NCBI RefSeq assembly: GCF_025244665.1
Contig: NZ_CP104205.1
Location: 2,477,001 to 2,541,000 of the forward strand
From: Maribacter litopenaei
GTDB taxonomy: Bacteria; Bacteroidota; Bacteroidia; Flavobacteriales; Flavobacteriaceae
Length of the DNA stretch: 64,000 nucleotides
Reading direction: 5' to 3'
Below the pieces are notes generated by a model. That model did not search any database. It was not told the origin of the DNA and saw only the letters and a list, made by a program, of their open reading frames with translations. The position numbers were made by a program, and so were the translations under genes. Numbering within the stretch: the first letter of the stretch is position 1; each line of letters opens with the position of its first letter. Positions 21,036 through 31,696 of the stretch are shown here, in pieces.

Positions 21036-24000
21036 CTAATTTTTCTTTACCCTATAGGTAATCCTCTTATTTGTAATCAAAGAGTTGGCCCTAATTTCAC
21101 TTAAAGGAGAAAACTCAGAAGTGCTATTTGACAACGTTGCTGTAGCCGTAATCAACTCCCCAATGATTACTCCGGGAGGTAATGGAATGGTGAACTTAAA
21201 TTTGTTGGTGTTGTCAGTATTTCCGTCCATATCGGTATATGGTAGAACATTTGAATCCTGATCCGACCCACTGCCTTCAACCAGTGTTCCTATATACACT
21301 TGACCTTCACCATAGTCCCTTAAAAGTCCCAATTCATTATCACCGGCACTGGCAGTGCCTTCGTTAATATCGGTCATAAAAAATTCCAAGGTCGCTCCAG
21401 GTCGTGACCAACCTTCCACTGTTAATGAAGTAACACTTCCATATACACCCGATATTATCGGAAAATTGAGGCTGCCGTTAGATCCTCCATCGGCATCGTT
21501 CAAATCATTTAGGGTAACACCATCGCCTAAAATATCTATACCCAAGGCTGGTGCATTGGTACCATTTGCATAAAATGAGTTCTGACTTACTAGATTACCG
21601 TTCCCGGACCCAATTAAGGCGATTCCCGCACCTCCATTGCTGTGGATTACATTATTGGTTATTTGAGAGTTGCTACCTGCCAATTCTATACCCATATCTT
21701 CCGGATCCACACCACAATTACCACCATCCTGACCTGAACCTGTTATCGTATTTTCGGTTATAATAAGATTTCCCGATGATGAGGCAGCATCTATACCCAA
21801 GGAGGCCGCATTCTCAATTAAGTTTTGTTGTATTACGATACCACTGCCCCCATTGATCATGATGTTATCATCACAGGGTGCATCGCCATTGGAAGTAATA
21901 TGATTGTTCTCGGATAATGTTCGAGGTTCCACCATTTATGAGTATACCACCATCTGTATTGGTGGCAATATAATTGGAATCTACCAGCATATTTCCACCT
22001 AAATTCTCTACTGCAATATCGATATCACCTGCATTTACCCCGCAGGCATTAACCCCCAAAAGGTTGTTTTGAATATCAATACTTCCACCATCTATTCTGA
22101 TACCAGCGTTGTTGTTGGCATATACTGAGAGGTTCCTTATTTGGATGTTATTCGCATTAATTTTAAATACATCACCCCCATTTCTATGAACCTGAATCTC
22201 AGGTAAATCGTAATTGGGCAATGCTACGGCAGAGGTCCCGACAGCAGTACCCCCAGCACCTATTGAACCAGTATTTGTGTTACCGTAATAGGCGGTCTGA
22301 GTACGCCCATCAATTTTAGTATTATCAGAAGAAATATTCGAAAGAGGATTTCCATTCGAAATAAAAATATCAAAATACCCTCCGTAATAATTGGAATCCG
22401 CTGACCTACCCAGCGGATCGCCGGAGGATGGTATCATAAAAACAGACGTATCTTCACCCGAAGCCGGATCAAATAGCCCATTAGCCTCAATATCAAGACC
22501 TGCCTCATCCAAGTTGTTGGAATTTATGATAAACTGTTCCAACGATCCCTGCCCATCTTCATTAGTATTTACGATGGTATTAAAATTATAACCGAAGTCG
22601 ATATTTCCCAATCCACCTCCCGAAATTGTTACAGAACTAACGGATTGAGCTCCGGTAAATATTCCAGCTCCCACATCTTCCTGATCGGGAAATGCCCCTC
22701 CGATTTCACTAGTTACATAATTATAGGAGGTGCCGTTATGTGACGTCCTGAAAGTTTGTACCGGCCAACAAGTGGAACATGCACTTCCCCCTCCCCTGCT
22801 GGATCTGACGGTCGAATTCACCACACGAATATTATATGTACCATCTGCCATACCACCGAAGGCGTATTCACCATTGGCATCCGTTGTATCGGAATTCCAT
22901 AAATTTCCTAAGTTATCATAGATTTCAACGGTGGCACCCACAACAGGAACACCGGAAGATGTGGCCATGTTTCTACCAGCCCCGCCGCCGTAATCGACAT
23001 CCTCAAAAACGGTACCCGCAATTAGGTTTGACTGCACTTTAAGTACCACGGCATTGGAGATTACAAAATCCTGACCCATGGCTACATTGGCCGTGAATTG
23101 GGTATCGCCAGGGTCTAGGATACTCGTTAGATCGTATGTGTCCCAGTCCAAGCCGTATGATGTTGTAATATTTATAGTTGTTGGTGTGGTATTATCATAA
23201 ATGGTACTATTATAGGGATTATTCCCAGTCTGCCCTCCGTCTCCCGTTAAATTGACGGCTGGATCTCCAGGCACACTGATGGATAAGTTTTCCACCACCG
23301 ACCCTGATCCGGCACCCACAATGTTTTCATCGCCTTCCCAGGATAAAAAAGAAGCTTTTGAACCTGCCCCACTAATCGCATAAAAACTATCCAATGTATA
23401 ACTGTTGGTATCATCGCTTATTCCATAAAAACCTTGGTACACATTTATAGTTGATACGGGTAAAGATGGCTCCTCATAGAATATCATAAGTGCCCAACCT
23501 CCCAATACCGTTGAGGAACTGCAGTAGGTGGCTGAATTATCTATATCCAAATCTGTAAACGTGAAATCTGCCGTGTTTAAATTGGCCTTTGCCTGTACAA
23601 TGGAGGTTACATCACTTACGTAGCCATTAAACTGCCTTGTAGTAATGAAAGATGTATAGGCTTGGTCAGCTGTAACATTTTGTCCCTCGAATGTGACATT
23701 CGTATCCAACGTACCATTGGAATGGGCCCAATACAGATATGCCTTTTCAATAGTGGCACCTACAGGAACATCCACCAAAAGTGGTGCCTGAGAAGTTGCT
23801 TGTATCTGACAAGCATCGTTATTGGAATTATTATTAGGAAGGGTTCTTAATGAGCCTCCCGTTGAAGTGTAGTCAAAGTTACCATTAAACTCTCTAACCA
23901 GCACCAAAGGAGGGTTAACTTGAACTTCATCATCATTAATAGTAATCGTTCCGTTGTCAGTTATATCAACCGAAGGATTACTTGAACCCGTTAGGTCCAA

Positions 24001-24774
24001 AATGAAACTTTCCCGCCCCTCAAGTGAACTATCATCCAAAATTGTAACCGTAACCGTTTCAGTATCTCCAACAGTACCGTGAAAAATTAAGAGTACCGAA
24101 GTAAAGGTATAGTCCGACCCACTTATAGCAGTATTGTCAACAGTTTGAAAGTTAACGCTAAAACTACCTGTATTAGTTGCTGTATGGGTCACTGTAATGT
24201 CAACAGTACCAGCAGTTTCATCTACGGAAACATCAGTGATTTCAACTACTGGGTTATAAAATGCCGTAAATAACACATTATCGATAAAAATAGTATCTCC
24301 ATTTTGCCAGTCAGTATCCCTGGGATAAAAAATGATTGCTGGATTGGAATCGATTTCGGCAGCGGTGAGATTGTATGTTATGGTACCAGTAGTATTACTG
24401 TCTACACTCCCTACCAAATTCCAAAACGCCGTATTACTGTTATAAATGTAAACATCCATGATTTCTCCACCCCTAGATGTACCGTCAAAATCCAAGGTTA
24501 GTTGAACACTTGATGCTCCTGCCAATGGTACAAATCGATAAATCCAATCATCATCACTATTAGAAAAGCGCAAACGCCCTGAAGTAATTCTTGTAGAACC
24601 ACTACCGGGATTGTTATTATCATTGTTCTCAATCCAATTAGAACTAAAATTCTGACTACCATCATTATTTGAATATGAAGCTGAACTAAAATTATCCCTA
24701 AAGGTCTCCTGACTCCAAGAAACATTAGCGGCTACCATTAATGAAATAATCAAAAGCAGTTTAAAGAACTTCAT
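21036..24774 (-). CDS. Multidomain surface protein with Calx-beta, SdrD-like and beta-helix domains (one frame break)
   Basis: Repaired product is about 1245 aa. After a signal peptide (ending VSWSQ) it has the same N-terminal domain as its neighbour (SYSNNDGSQNFSSNWIE, DTDWQNGDTIFIDNV). Then come a Calx-beta-like domain (VDETAGTVDITVTH, ending LEGRESFILDL); a large beta domain resembling DUF3344 (VPVGATIEKAYLYWAHSNGT, LGGWALMIFYEEP); an SdrD B-like domain (AGTVFEDVDYGG, VPVVGATVEIYD, DANGEYAF); a right-handed parallel beta-helix (NNIQIRNLSVYANNNAGIRI, GSIDIQNNLLGVNACGV); and the tail LITNKRITYRVKKN. The frame breaks near 21910, where CCGGAAC on the coding strand gained an A. It is probably a secreted or surface-retained carbohydrate-active or adhesive protein; no catalytic residues are evident. 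Confidence 0.85.
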
Positions 24775-24917
24775 TTCTATACAACTTTTTGCAATTAAAC
24801 GAAGTTAACGCTTGGGAAGGGTATCAATAAACAATTGTTGTGAAAGGGCTGATCGATGAAGTGTAGCCCTTAAAAAACGTTATACAGTTTTTTAATGATG
24901 ACCTCCAAAACAAGAAA

Positions 24918-24938
24918 AGACAGCCCTTTTGGCTGTCT
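24918..24938 (-). terminator. Terminator after the PorE-like gene
   Basis: Stem AGACAGCC / GGCTGTCT with a short loop. On the minus strand it is followed by TTTCTTGTTTT. It separates the upstream type B/PorP/PorE-like operon from the downstream surface-protein genes. Confidence 0.8.
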
Positions 24939-24964
24939 TCTCATTTTGAAACTATTGTTCTATT

Positions 24965-26916
24965 TTATTCGAAAATTATAAATTCCGATCTTCTGTTGAC
25001 ATCGTGTTTAGCAGATGAACATGGAACACCATCTGCACATTCGTTCAACAATTTAGATTCGCCAAAGCCCTCGCTTAACAACCTATCCCTAGAAATACCT
25101 TTGTTCACCATGTAATTTACTGTTGATTCTGCTCTCTTTTGAGACAACCAAAGATTATAAGCGGCAGGTCCCCTACTATCTGTGTGGGAATTGACCTTGA
25201 TCTTTAGACTAGGGTATTTTTCCATGGCAGCGATTACCTTTTCTATTTCCACTTCTGAGTCCTTTCTTATATTGTATTTGTCGAAATCGAAATAAATGGT
25301 ACTCAGCTGTAACAGTTTGGCCAAATCATCCCCGTAACCAGCGGTTATTCTGTCCCTTTCCAAATAAAAATCGATGATTTTCGGTTTGCCGTCCGAAACA
25401 CCAATATACTCCTCATGAGGGGTATAGCCTTCCATTAAAGCCCTAACAAAATTCCCTTGATTGCAATCCAAAACCAAACTGTAGGTTCCTTTTGAATCCG
25501 TGATGGTGGATAAAATCTCTACATTATCCTCGTTGATTACCTTAACCGTGGCTCCTACCAACACCTGATTGGAAATTTTGTCCCTAACAGTTCCTGTTAC
25601 CTGTTGGATACAATCAAAAACCAAAGGTTCGTTTTCAACAAAAGCATAAATGTCATCATAGCCCATTCCACTATCCCGATTGGATGCAAAATAGCCCTTT
25701 CGGTTTTCCTCATTAAAAATAAAGGTGAAATCATCCTTAACACTGTTAACAGGTTCGCCTACATTCATGACGTTACCGTTAAAATCTTTGCGTTTTATTT
25801 TCGTTCCGAAAACATCCAAACCTCCCAATCCCGGATGTCCATCCGATGAAAAATAGAGATTCTCCTCTTCCGTGACAAATGGAAAAGTTTCCCGCGCTTC
25901 CGTATTTATATTTTCTCCTAAGTTGACGGGAGGACCAAAAGTTCTATCCTTGTTGATTTCTACCATGAATATATCGGAAGCGCCTAATGTTCCTGGCATA
26001 TCCGATGCGAAATACAGGGTCTTTTCATCCGGACTCAAAGCTGGATGCGCTACCGAATAGGAATCACTATTAAATGGAAGTTCCTCTACCTCGCCCCACA
26101 CACCATCTTCCATCATTTGGGCCCTAAATATCTTAAGACGAATCATACCTTCTTCGTCCTTTTTATATTTGCCTTCCACTATATTATTTCGAGTAAAATA
26201 GAGTGTTTGCCCATCTTTTGTTGTTATGGAAGTGGATTCATGCAAACGCGTATTCACATAATCGTCTAATTTTACGACTTTGCTATTTGAGGTACTGTCG
26301 GCATTCACCTTGTACAAGTCCAAAAAATCCTGACCATTCCAAGTATGTCTATTTCTCGCGAAGTTTCCTGTATCCCTATCGGACGAAAAGATAAGACCTT
26401 CCTCATAAAAGGAAGGTGCAAATTCTGAATAAGCAGAATTGTAAGGGAAAGAATTCAATTCATACCTACCGAATTCTTTTTAATATCCGCTAGATAATCT
26501 TCCATACTCTTATATTGTTTGGCCCGCACGTCATTGGACGTCATTTCGGTAAACTTGCCCATAATTTCATCTGCCCTATCATAGTCCTCCAATGATTTTA
26601 GGGTTTGGGCATATTTGAAATAGTCTTCGGCCGTAACCTCGGATTGAAATTCAGTAACTAACCTATTATAAATTTTCCCTGCTTCCTTATAGTCTGCATT
26701 GAAGTAATAAGAATTTCCCAATTTTCGCAATAAATCAGCCGATACAAACCCCTTGTCCAACACTTTCTTATAAATATCAATGGCGGGGCTAAAGGAATAC
26801 TCTTCATATTTTTCATCTCCCTTTTTTAAAAACCTTTCTTGGGCAAACGAAATTCCCGAAGCCATTTGAAAGATTATAATAAGAAAAAGGATATGTACTT
26901 TTTTTAACATTTGCAT
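24965..26916 (-). CDS. PorE-like OmpA-family protein (TPR, PD40, CRD, OmpA; one frame break)
   Basis: Repaired product is about 650 aa. In order: signal peptide (ISFAQE); TPR-like helices at about 25-150 (KLGNSYYFNADYKEAGKIYN, YFKYAQTLKSLEDYDRADEI); PD40 beta-propeller blades (PALSPDEKTLYFASDM, FVTEEENLYFSSDGHPGLGG, GYFASNRDSGMGYDDIYAF); a carboxypeptidase-regulatory-like domain (VTGTVRDKISNQVLVGATVKV); and a C-terminal OmpA domain that binds peptidoglycan (IYFDFDKYNIR, INSHTDSRGPAAYN-like segment, LLSEGFGES). This is the architecture of Porphyromonas gingivalis PorE, a T9SS component that interacts with PorP. The frame is lost near 26471, where CCGGAATT lost a G, so the two apparent genes are one. 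It starts 3 bases after the PorP/SprF gene. Confidence 0.88.
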
Positions 26917-26919
26917 ATT

Positions 26920-27873
26920 TTAGAAGAATCGGGGTGATACTAAACGTTGAAAGGATCTGACCAAATCAAACCTCAGAAAAACTTCAAATGAACCATCATT
27001 GAACTGGGTTCCCCCAAGTTCCGTAGTTTCCCTATCATACGCCAAACCCAACATGAACTGTTCCGATATTTGAAAACCTACCAAGCCACTAATAGCGGCA
27101 TCCCAGCGATAGGCGGCTCCAAAGGTAAACTTGTCGTTAAACATGAAGTTAGCCGATAAATCGACTTGCAAAGGGGCTCCACCCACTACCTTGGTCAATA
27201 AAGCGGGTTTGAATCTTAGATTACCGTTCAAATCAAAAACATAGCCAGTAATCAAATAAAAATTGATTCTTTCTTGGGAAACAAATTGAACCGCACTAGC
27301 ATCCCTATTTGAGTTATCAAAATAATCCGTCTGTAACAAATTAGGTGCCGATAGCCCTGCATAGAAATTATTGGTGTGATAATACATTCCTAATCCAAAA
27401 TTTGGGGAAAACCTGCTATCTATATTATCCGTTCGAACCACCTCATTATCAAAATTTCTTAGTTTGATAAAATCAAGACTTAAAATATTTCCTCCAGCCT
27501 TAAGCCCAAACGAAAGTTTTGCATCCCTGGAAACATCAATGGTATAGGAGAGCATAGCATCGAGATAGGTCTCCTGCACGATCCCATCTCCAATTTCATC
27601 GTTTACGATAGATACCCCATAACCCAATTTACTATTTCTAATGGGTGAATGTAAGTTTAGGGTAAAAGTACTTGGTGCTCCTTCCAACCCTACCCATTGA
27701 GATCTGTATAGTGCCGCTGCGCTCAATTGACCGCGTGATCCCACATAACCAGGATTAACTGTCATGGTATTATACATATACTGCGTATATTGAGCGTCTT
27801 GCTGCGCATTCGCCTCATCTAAAAAGATAAAAGTTATAGCTAAAAAAGTTAGAATCTTGTATCTGATATTCAT
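26920..27873 (-). CDS. PorP/SprF family type IX secretion membrane protein
   Basis: 317 aa, frame intact. Signal peptide (ending NAQ), the family start QQDAQYTQYMYNTMTVNPGY, GSRGQLSAAALYRSQWVGLE, a run of outer-membrane beta strands, and a C-terminal AYDRETTELGG, then RFF at the very end. It is the likely outer-membrane partner for export or surface retention of the adjacent type B CTD adhesin (27886-31390), from which it is separated by 12 bases, and for the PorE-like protein downstream. It is a close paralogue of 3379-4336, from VNPGY through the KVVGGAPLQVDLSANFM segment. Confidence 0.92.
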   Translation of the reverse strand: MNIRYKILTFLAITFIFLDEANAQQDAQYTQYMYNTMTVNPGYVGSRGQLSAAALYRSQWVGLEGAPSTFTLNLHSPIRNSKLGYGVSIVNDEIGDGIVQETYLDAMLSYTIDVSRDAKLSFGLKAGGNILSLDFIKLRNFDNEVVRTDNIDSRFSPNFGLGMYYHTNNFYAGLSAPNLLQTDYFDNSNRDASAVQFVSQERINFYLITGYVFDLNGNLRFKPALLTKVVGGAPLQVDLSANFMFNDKFTFGAAYRWDAAISGLVGFQISEQFMLGLAYDRETTELGGTQFNDGSFEVFLRFDLVRSFQRLVSPRFF

Positions 27874-27885
27874 ATAGTTATGCTT

Positions 27886-30800
27886 TTATCGGCTGATGTA
27901 AATATACTCACTATCCACAATATTTTCTCCGTCCAAGGTAGTATAGTTGAATATGTAAAAATAAACCCCGTAAGGCAAATAATCATTTACGCTAAGTGTT
28001 GAACGACCCCTAGAGCGACCATCAAAAACATTGTTCTGATTGTTATAATTTTCACCCTCATAAACGGATACGCCCCATCTATTGAAAATTTTCAAGGTAC
28101 TCTGTCGTATATTCTCTGTACCACGAATAAAGAGGAAATCATTCTTACCATCTCCATTGGGTGTCAACAATTGATTTACCTCGACTTTTTGAGTAATAGA
28201 TTCTTCTACTATGATGGTTACAGTAGCTGTATCACAGTTACCTTCGGTATCACAGACCGTGTATTCAAAACTATCCGTTCCATTGAAACCTTCATTAGGA
28301 GTATAAACGATGGTATCGTCCGTAATGTCATCAGGTGTGCCACCATCATCTATGGTGACCGTTCCACTCGAAGGATCCGTGACCGTCAACTCACCATCCG
28401 ATGGAATTCCCGTGTCGTTGGCCAAAACATCGATTTCCGTAGCCGTATCCTCCTGGTATGGAGACCTCGTCGTCCACAACATCCAATACCGGTGGCGTAC
28501 CTACCGTTATGGTCACAGTGGCAGTATCGCAATTTCCTTCCGTATCACAGACCGTGTATTCAAAACTGTCCGTTCCATTGAAACTTTCATTTGGAGTGTA
28601 AACGATTGTATCGTCAGTAATATCGGCCGGTGTGCCACCATCATCTATGGTGACCGTTCCACTTGAAGGGTCCGTGACCGTCAACTCACCATCCGATGGA
28701 ATTCCCGTGTCGTTGGCCAAAACATCAATTTCCGTAGCCGTATCCTCTCGGTATGGAGACCTCGTCGTCCACAACGTCCAAAACCGGTGGCGTACCTACC
28801 ATTATGGTCACAGTGGCAGTATCGCAATTACCTTCCGTATCACAGACCGTGTATTCAAAACTGTCCGTTCCATTAAAGCCATCATTTGGAGTGTAAACGA
28901 TTGTATCGTCAGTAATATCGTCCGGTGTGCCACCATCATCTATGGTAACCGTTCCACTCGAAGGGTCCGTGACCGTCAACTCTCCATCCGATGGAATTCC
29001 TGTATCGTTGGCCAAAACGTCGATTTCCGTAGCCGTACCCTCCGGTATAGAGACCTCGTCGTCCACAACATCCAATACCGGTGGCGTACCTACCGTTATG
29101 GTCACAGTGGCAGTATCGCAATTTCCTTCCGTATCACAGACCGTGTATTCAAAACTGTCCGTTCCATTGAAGCTTTCATTTGGAATGTAAACGATTGTAT
29201 CGTCAGTAATATCGTCCGGTGTGCCACCATCATCTATGGTAACCGTTCCGCTTGATGGATCCGTGACCGTCAACTCTCCATCGGACGGAATTCCTGTATC
29301 ATTGGCCAAAACATCTATTTCCGTAGCCGTATCCTCCGGTACGGAGACCTCGTCGTCCATAACATCCAATACCGGTGGCGTACCTACCGTTATGGTCACA
29401 GTGGCCGTGTCACAGTTACCTTCCGTATCACAGACCGTGTATTCAAAAGTGTCCGTTCCATTGAAGCTCTCATTTGGAGTGTAAACGATTGTATCATCGG
29501 TAATATCGTCCGGTGTGCCACCATCATCTATGGTAACCGTTCCGCTTGATGGATCCGTGACCGTCAACTCTCCATCGGACGGAATTCCTGTATCATTGGC
29601 CAAAACGTCGATTTCCGTAGCAGTATCCTCTGGTATGGAGACCTCGTCGTCCACAACGTCGAGTATTTCTGTAATAGGGTCTAAATAGTCAGGAGTACTG
29701 TCTTCATCAGTATCATCATTGGTCGGATCACTGTCTCCATTGGAATCCTCATCCGGAGTGTTGATACCGTCACCATCGTCATCCAGGTCCCTATAGTTCA
29801 CATCCTCGGTGCCGTCCGTATCAGGAAGGTCGTTGGCAGGATCGTCGATTTCATCGTTTACATCAAAGCCATCGCTTACATCACTGCCCTCGTATCCGTC
29901 ATCAAGGCCATCTCCATCTGTATCGATTCCAGTAAAAGTCTCAGTCCGGGATACCATCAAAGTTAAAGTCGTTCCCTTCGTTGTTGTCCGGTACCAAATC
30001 GTTGTCGGTATCATCGTCCGGATAATCGACTTCGTCTGTTCCATCCGTATTCACAGGGGTCAAACCGTCGGGATAGGCACTGTTCACCCCGTCGTTGCTC
30101 ACATAGGTGGCGGCATCGTCATCGTTAGGTGCAATGTATCCGAGAGGTTGTCCGGGCCTCTACGTTGTCGGGAATTCCGTCATTGTCGCTGTCGATGTCC
30201 AAATGGTTGGGATAGCCATCACCATCCGTGTCCAACGGATTCGTTAGTGGGTCGTTATCATCATCCAGATTAGGGTCCTCAACGGTATCCAATATTCCAT
30301 CGTTATCATCGTCCAAGTCCGTAATGTCAGGAACTCCATCTCCATCGGTATCAGGACCTTGATTATTGTCTACATCCAAATAGTTGGGCCTCCCATCATC
30401 ATCCGTATCATCATCCGTGGGATCATTATTTCCGTTTACATCTTCTTCAGGGGTAGTTAATCCATCTCCATCATCATCTAAATCTCTAAAGTTAACATCA
30501 TCGGTTCCATCCGTATCTCGGAAGGTGGTTGGCCGGATCGTCGATCTCATCGTTGACATCAAATCCATCGTTAATATCACTGCCCTCAAAACCATCATCC
30601 AGTCCATCGCCATCCATATCTGTACCCGTTGCATATTGATCAGGTATTCCATCAAAATTGAAATCGTTCCCCTCATTATTGTCCGGAACCCAGTCGTCAT
30701 CACTGTCAAAATCTTGATAATCTGGCTTATCAGGTGGAGGCGTACCATCAGTATTTACCGGTATCAATCCCCCAATATATGCGCTATTGATCCCTTGGTT

Positions 30801-31390
30801 TGATATGTAGGTAGATGGAGAGTCATCATTTGGAGCAATATAATTAGCCGTTGCTTGAGCCTCCACATTATCAGGAATACCATCCCCATCGGTGTCAATA
30901 TCCAATTGATTTGGATAACCATCATTGTCCCTATCGTTCAACACTATTCCTTCTCCTGCCCCAGGGTGACTTTCATATATATCATCCAATCCGTTCCCAT
31001 CACTATCCACGCCGATTTGGGTTTATAATTATGGAAATTTTGGGACTCTAGATTATCCAAAATACCGTCATTATCAGAATCTAAATCCAAATAATCAGGC
31101 ACTCCATCACCATCCGTATCCGTTGGATTAGTTGTATAATCATTATCACCATCAAGGTTTCCATCCTCCACAGTATTGATAATACCATCACCATCAGTAT
31201 CAATATCTACATCATCATAAACACCATCTCCATCATAATCCCAATAATAAATAGTATTATAATCAATAGTTGAATATTTGTTGGAATAGGCCATAATTCC
31301 CAAAGGGAAAGCCAAAAAAAGAAATGTAAAGAACAGAAAATTCCCTAGATACTTTATGAAACTTCCACAATTCAATGTTCTATCTTCCAT
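27886..31390 (-). CDS. Large secreted adhesin with T9SS type B sorting domain (six frame breaks)
   Basis: Repaired product is about 1166 aa. It has an N-terminal hydrophobic export segment ([19 protein letters not shown]); a long TSP3 calcium-repeat region ([20 protein letters not shown] and many relatives, including [17 protein letters not shown]); five nearly identical 98-aa cadherin/Big-like modules ([56 protein letters not shown]); and a type B CTD ([44 protein letters not shown]). Single-base errors near 28454, 28748, 29943, 30143, 30518 and 31014 split it; nearly all lie on CCGGA, and the corrected length is an exact multiple of three. It is first of a three-gene operon with PorP/SprF and the PorE-like protein. 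Confidence 0.88.
28205..29660 (-). repeat. Five tandem 294-bp (98-aa) adhesin modules
   Basis: Copies of the [15 protein letters not shown] module recur every 294 bases (for example CCACCATCATCTATGGT near 28933 and 29227). DNA identity is very high, with only scattered synonymous changes, which points to recent duplication or gene conversion. Confidence 0.85.
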
Positions 31391-31696
31391 ACGGGATATT
31401 GTTTAATTAACATATATCCAAAGCATATGAATTTCAAGCTGGTAGGATTTGGGTTTTTCCTAACGAAAATTACACGCAAGATACTTCTTAATATTTCAGT
31501 TATTGTGTAATTCGGATGACTTGTTGATAAATCTCCATAAACTGTGAAAAAGTTCTTAACTCACTGATTCTATCGTATTGATTAAGACACGTTTATAATT
31601 TTTTAGGTCACATTAAAAGGAATAAACCAGTAGTGGTTACCCCCACAACTCCATAAATATTCAAATTAGCTTATTTTTGCGGCAAATTTTGACCGA
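31391..31696. promoter_or_regulatory. Divergent intergenic region between the type B adhesin and prfC
   Basis: This is the only gap above 300 bases. It is AT-rich with no convincing open frame. A TATTTTTG at 31672-31679 fits the -7 consensus for prfC and would give a very short leader before the ATG at 31697. No matching -33 TTG is seen. An imperfect inverted repeat around GTGGTTACCCCCAC (31633-31646) may be regulatory. I see no RNA gene. Confidence 0.45.

Noticed and set aside
24965-26916. Two separate genes, a TPR protein and an OmpA protein
   Set aside because: Restoring one G in CCGGAATT near 26471 joins them into one frame with the PorE-like architecture and a typical length.
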